Assembly (NCBI GenBank): GCA_002315255.1
Contig: DCGM01000020.1
Location: forward strand, 1-6,054
Reading direction: 5' to 3'
DNA: 6,054 bases
DNA from: Lachnospiraceae bacterium UBA1778
Lineage (GTDB): Bacteria > Bacillota > Clostridia > Lachnospirales > Lachnospiraceae
Part shown: positions 5,179 to 6,054 of the stretch, piece by piece
Layout of the letters: every line of letters begins with the position of its first letter
Numbering within the stretch: position 1 is the stretch's first letter
Translations under genes and position numbers: made by a program
Notes under the pieces: generated by a model
Database searches by the model: none
What the model was told of the DNA's origin: nothing
The model's input: the letters and a program-made list of their open reading frames with translations, nothing else

Positions 5179-5180
5179 AA

Positions 5181-5213
5181 CAAAAAAACCCGCAGTCTAA
5201 AACCTGCGGATTT
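5181..5213 (-). terminator. Intrinsic terminator of pckA
   Basis: On the minus strand a stem of about ten pairs (core CCGCAG / CTGCGG, extended by one G-T wobble and three A-T pairs) encloses an eight-base loop, and its right arm runs into seven T, then G and TTTT. Directional and canonical; it follows the pckA stop by about 75 bases. Confidence 0.88.
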
Positions 5214-5236
5214 CTCAAAATATGCCGTTTACTAAA

Positions 5237-5262
5237 GCCCCCGGTCCTTTCGGACCGGGGGC
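5237..5262 (-). terminator. GC-rich hairpin with GAAA tetraloop after pckA
   Basis: A perfect 11-bp stem (arms 5262-5252 and 5247-5237) closes the loop GAAA when read as pckA mRNA, a GNRA-type tetraloop of high stability. Only three T follow, so it may be a weak terminator or a 3' mRNA stabiliser working with the stronger terminator 24 bases downstream. Confidence 0.65.
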
Positions 5263-5284
5263 CTTAAATAATGATCAATAAACC

Positions 5285-6054
5285 TTACAGCTGCGGGCCT
5301 GCTGCGACGAGCGCCTTGCCGGCATCATTGGTTTCGTACTTCGTGAAGTTCTTGATGAACCGTGCGGAGAGGTCCTGAGCCTTTGCTTCCCAATCTGCTG
5401 CGTTCGCATAGGTGTCGCGCGGGTCTAAGATCTTCGGATCGACGCCCGGAAGCTCGGTCGGGACTTCGAAATCGAAGTGCGGGATCTTCTTCGTCGGAGC
5501 GGTGAGGATGTCGCCGTTCAGGATCGCGTCAATGATACCACGGGTATCCTTGATGGAGATACGCTTGCCGGTGCCGTTCCAGCCGGTGTTGACGAGGTAA
5601 GCCTTCGCGCCGCTCTTTTCCATCTTCTTGACGAGTTCTTCTGCGTACTTGGTCGGCGGAAGCTCCAGGAATGCCTGGCCGAATGCTGCCGAGAAGGTCG
5701 GCGTCGGCTCGGTGATGCCGCGCTCGGTTCCGGCGAGCTTGGCGGTGAAGCCGGAGAGGAAGTAGTACTGGGTCTGCTCCGGGGTCAGGATAGATACGGG
5801 AGGCAGAACGCCGAAGGCATCGGCAGACAGGAAGATCACATTCTTGGCAGCGGGTGCCGTGGAAACAGGACGGACAATATTCTGAATGTGGTTGATGGGA
5901 TAAGATACGCGAGTGTTTTCCGTGACAGACTTATCGGCAAAATCGATCTTGCCTGCATCGTCCAGTGAAACATTCTCCAGCAGTGCGTTGCGCTTGATGG
6001 CATTATAGATGTCGGGCTCGGAATCCTTATCGAGGTTGATGACCTTTGCATAGC
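5285..6054 (-). CDS. pckA: Phosphoenolpyruvate carboxykinase (ATP), C-terminal part
   Basis: The enzyme interconverts oxaloacetate + ATP and phosphoenolpyruvate + CO2 + ADP in the cytosol; in anaerobes it often runs towards oxaloacetate to feed succinate or C4 pathways. The visible 255 residues follow the family colinearly from the Y-A-K that comes just after the G-G-C motif to the terminal A-A-G-P-Q-L. Landmarks include N-A-L-L-E-N-V, E-N-T-R-V-S-Y-P (with the conserved substrate-site Arg), F-L-S-A-D-A-F-G-V-L-P-P-V-S, F-L-S-G-F-T-A-K-L-A-G-T-E-R-G, N-T-G-W-N-G-T-G-K-R-I-S-I-K-D-T-R (adenine-site loop) and P-G-V-D-P-K-I-L-D-P-R. The length of this part matches E. coli PckA with no sign of deletion. 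The P-loop and metal ligands lie beyond the window. It ends with TAA and two hairpins, so it forms its own unit. Codons are more G/C-ended than in the other genes, as expected of a well-expressed gene. Confidence 0.97.
   Translation of the reverse strand, partial: YAKVINLDKDSEPDIYNAIKRNALLENVSLDDAGKIDFADKSVTENTRVSYPINHIQNIVRPVSTAPAAKNVIFLSADAFGVLPPVSILTPEQTQYYFLSGFTAKLAGTERGITEPTPTFSAAFGQAFLELPPTKYAEELVKKMEKSGAKAYLVNTGWNGTGKRISIKDTRGIIDAILNGDILTAPTKKIPHFDFEVPTELPGVDPKILDPRDTYANAADWEAKAQDLSARFIKNFTKYETNDAGKALVAAGPQL

Larger units (their letters stand above)
4847..5180. other. Gene-free stretch
   Basis: I find no convincing gene, tRNA or repeat array in these 334 bases. All frames carry stops at short intervals. 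A 23-codon ATG frame at about 5092-5024 on the minus strand follows a G-rich stretch, but nothing else supports it. Palindromes at 5137-5153 and 5162-5178 and a weak promoter candidate at 4993-5022 are the only structure seen. Confidence 0.5.

Noticed and set aside
5836..6051. Separate 71-codon minus-strand ORF upstream of the pckA stretch
   Set aside because: It is out of frame with pckA; the true pckA frame is open from 6052 through 5285 and matches the family without interruption. The apparent split only reflects an internal GTG.

Overview
Every gene I can support lies on the minus strand, so the window is read from right to left. Gene content suggests a Gram-positive anaerobe of the Clostridia, possibly Lachnospiraceae: ATP-type PEP carboxykinase, AddB/AddA-like proteins, a WYL regulator, AGGAGG-type ribosome binding sites and sigma-A-like promoter hexamers. 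This placement rests on family resemblance only and I cannot name a genus.

Layout, in order of transcription. (1) 6054-5285: the C-terminal 255 residues of ATP-dependent phosphoenolpyruvate carboxykinase (pckA), cut by the window edge, followed by two hairpins at 5262-5237 and 5213-5181; the second is a textbook intrinsic terminator. (2) 5180-4847: no convincing gene; short palindromes and one weak promoter candidate. (3) 4846-4365: a possible 35-codon ORF whose stop overlaps the start of a 125-residue protein with a small N-terminal beta-rich domain and a long Lys/Glu/Asp-rich tail. (4) 4364-4104: a regulatory interval with a strong promoter (TTGACT, 17 bp, TATGAT), an inverted repeat over its -35 box, and an intrinsic terminator just downstream of the expected start site. 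(5) 4103-3816: a 95-residue protein of unknown function. (6) 3751-3350: a sigma-70 family protein that stops abruptly inside region 2.

(7) 3387-1207: the wreck of a two-gene DNA helicase-nuclease operon. The truncated sigma gene runs straight into the last ~45 codons of an AddB-like nuclease, recognisable by its C-x2-C-x5-C iron-sulfur signature. That piece overlaps the start of an AddA/RecB-like UvrD helicase by 8 bases. The helicase keeps Walker A and the early motifs, then breaks, shifts frame, and resumes just before motif V with motif VI and a complete-looking PD-(D/E)XK nuclease domain. Motifs II to IV are gone. (8) 1179-175: a WYL-domain transcription regulator with an excellent ribosome binding site 27 bases after the nuclease, so the cassette was helicase-nuclease plus WYL regulator. 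Its own end may carry a one-base frameshift.

Taken together, this looks like an accessory helicase-nuclease cassette (DNA repair or anti-phage defence) with a WYL regulator that has suffered at least two large internal deletions, or has been collapsed by assembly. The regulator, the nuclease domain and the small upstream genes remain open. The main points to check are the two junctions (about 3355-3370 and 2511-2540) and the promoter-terminator pair at 4270-4168.
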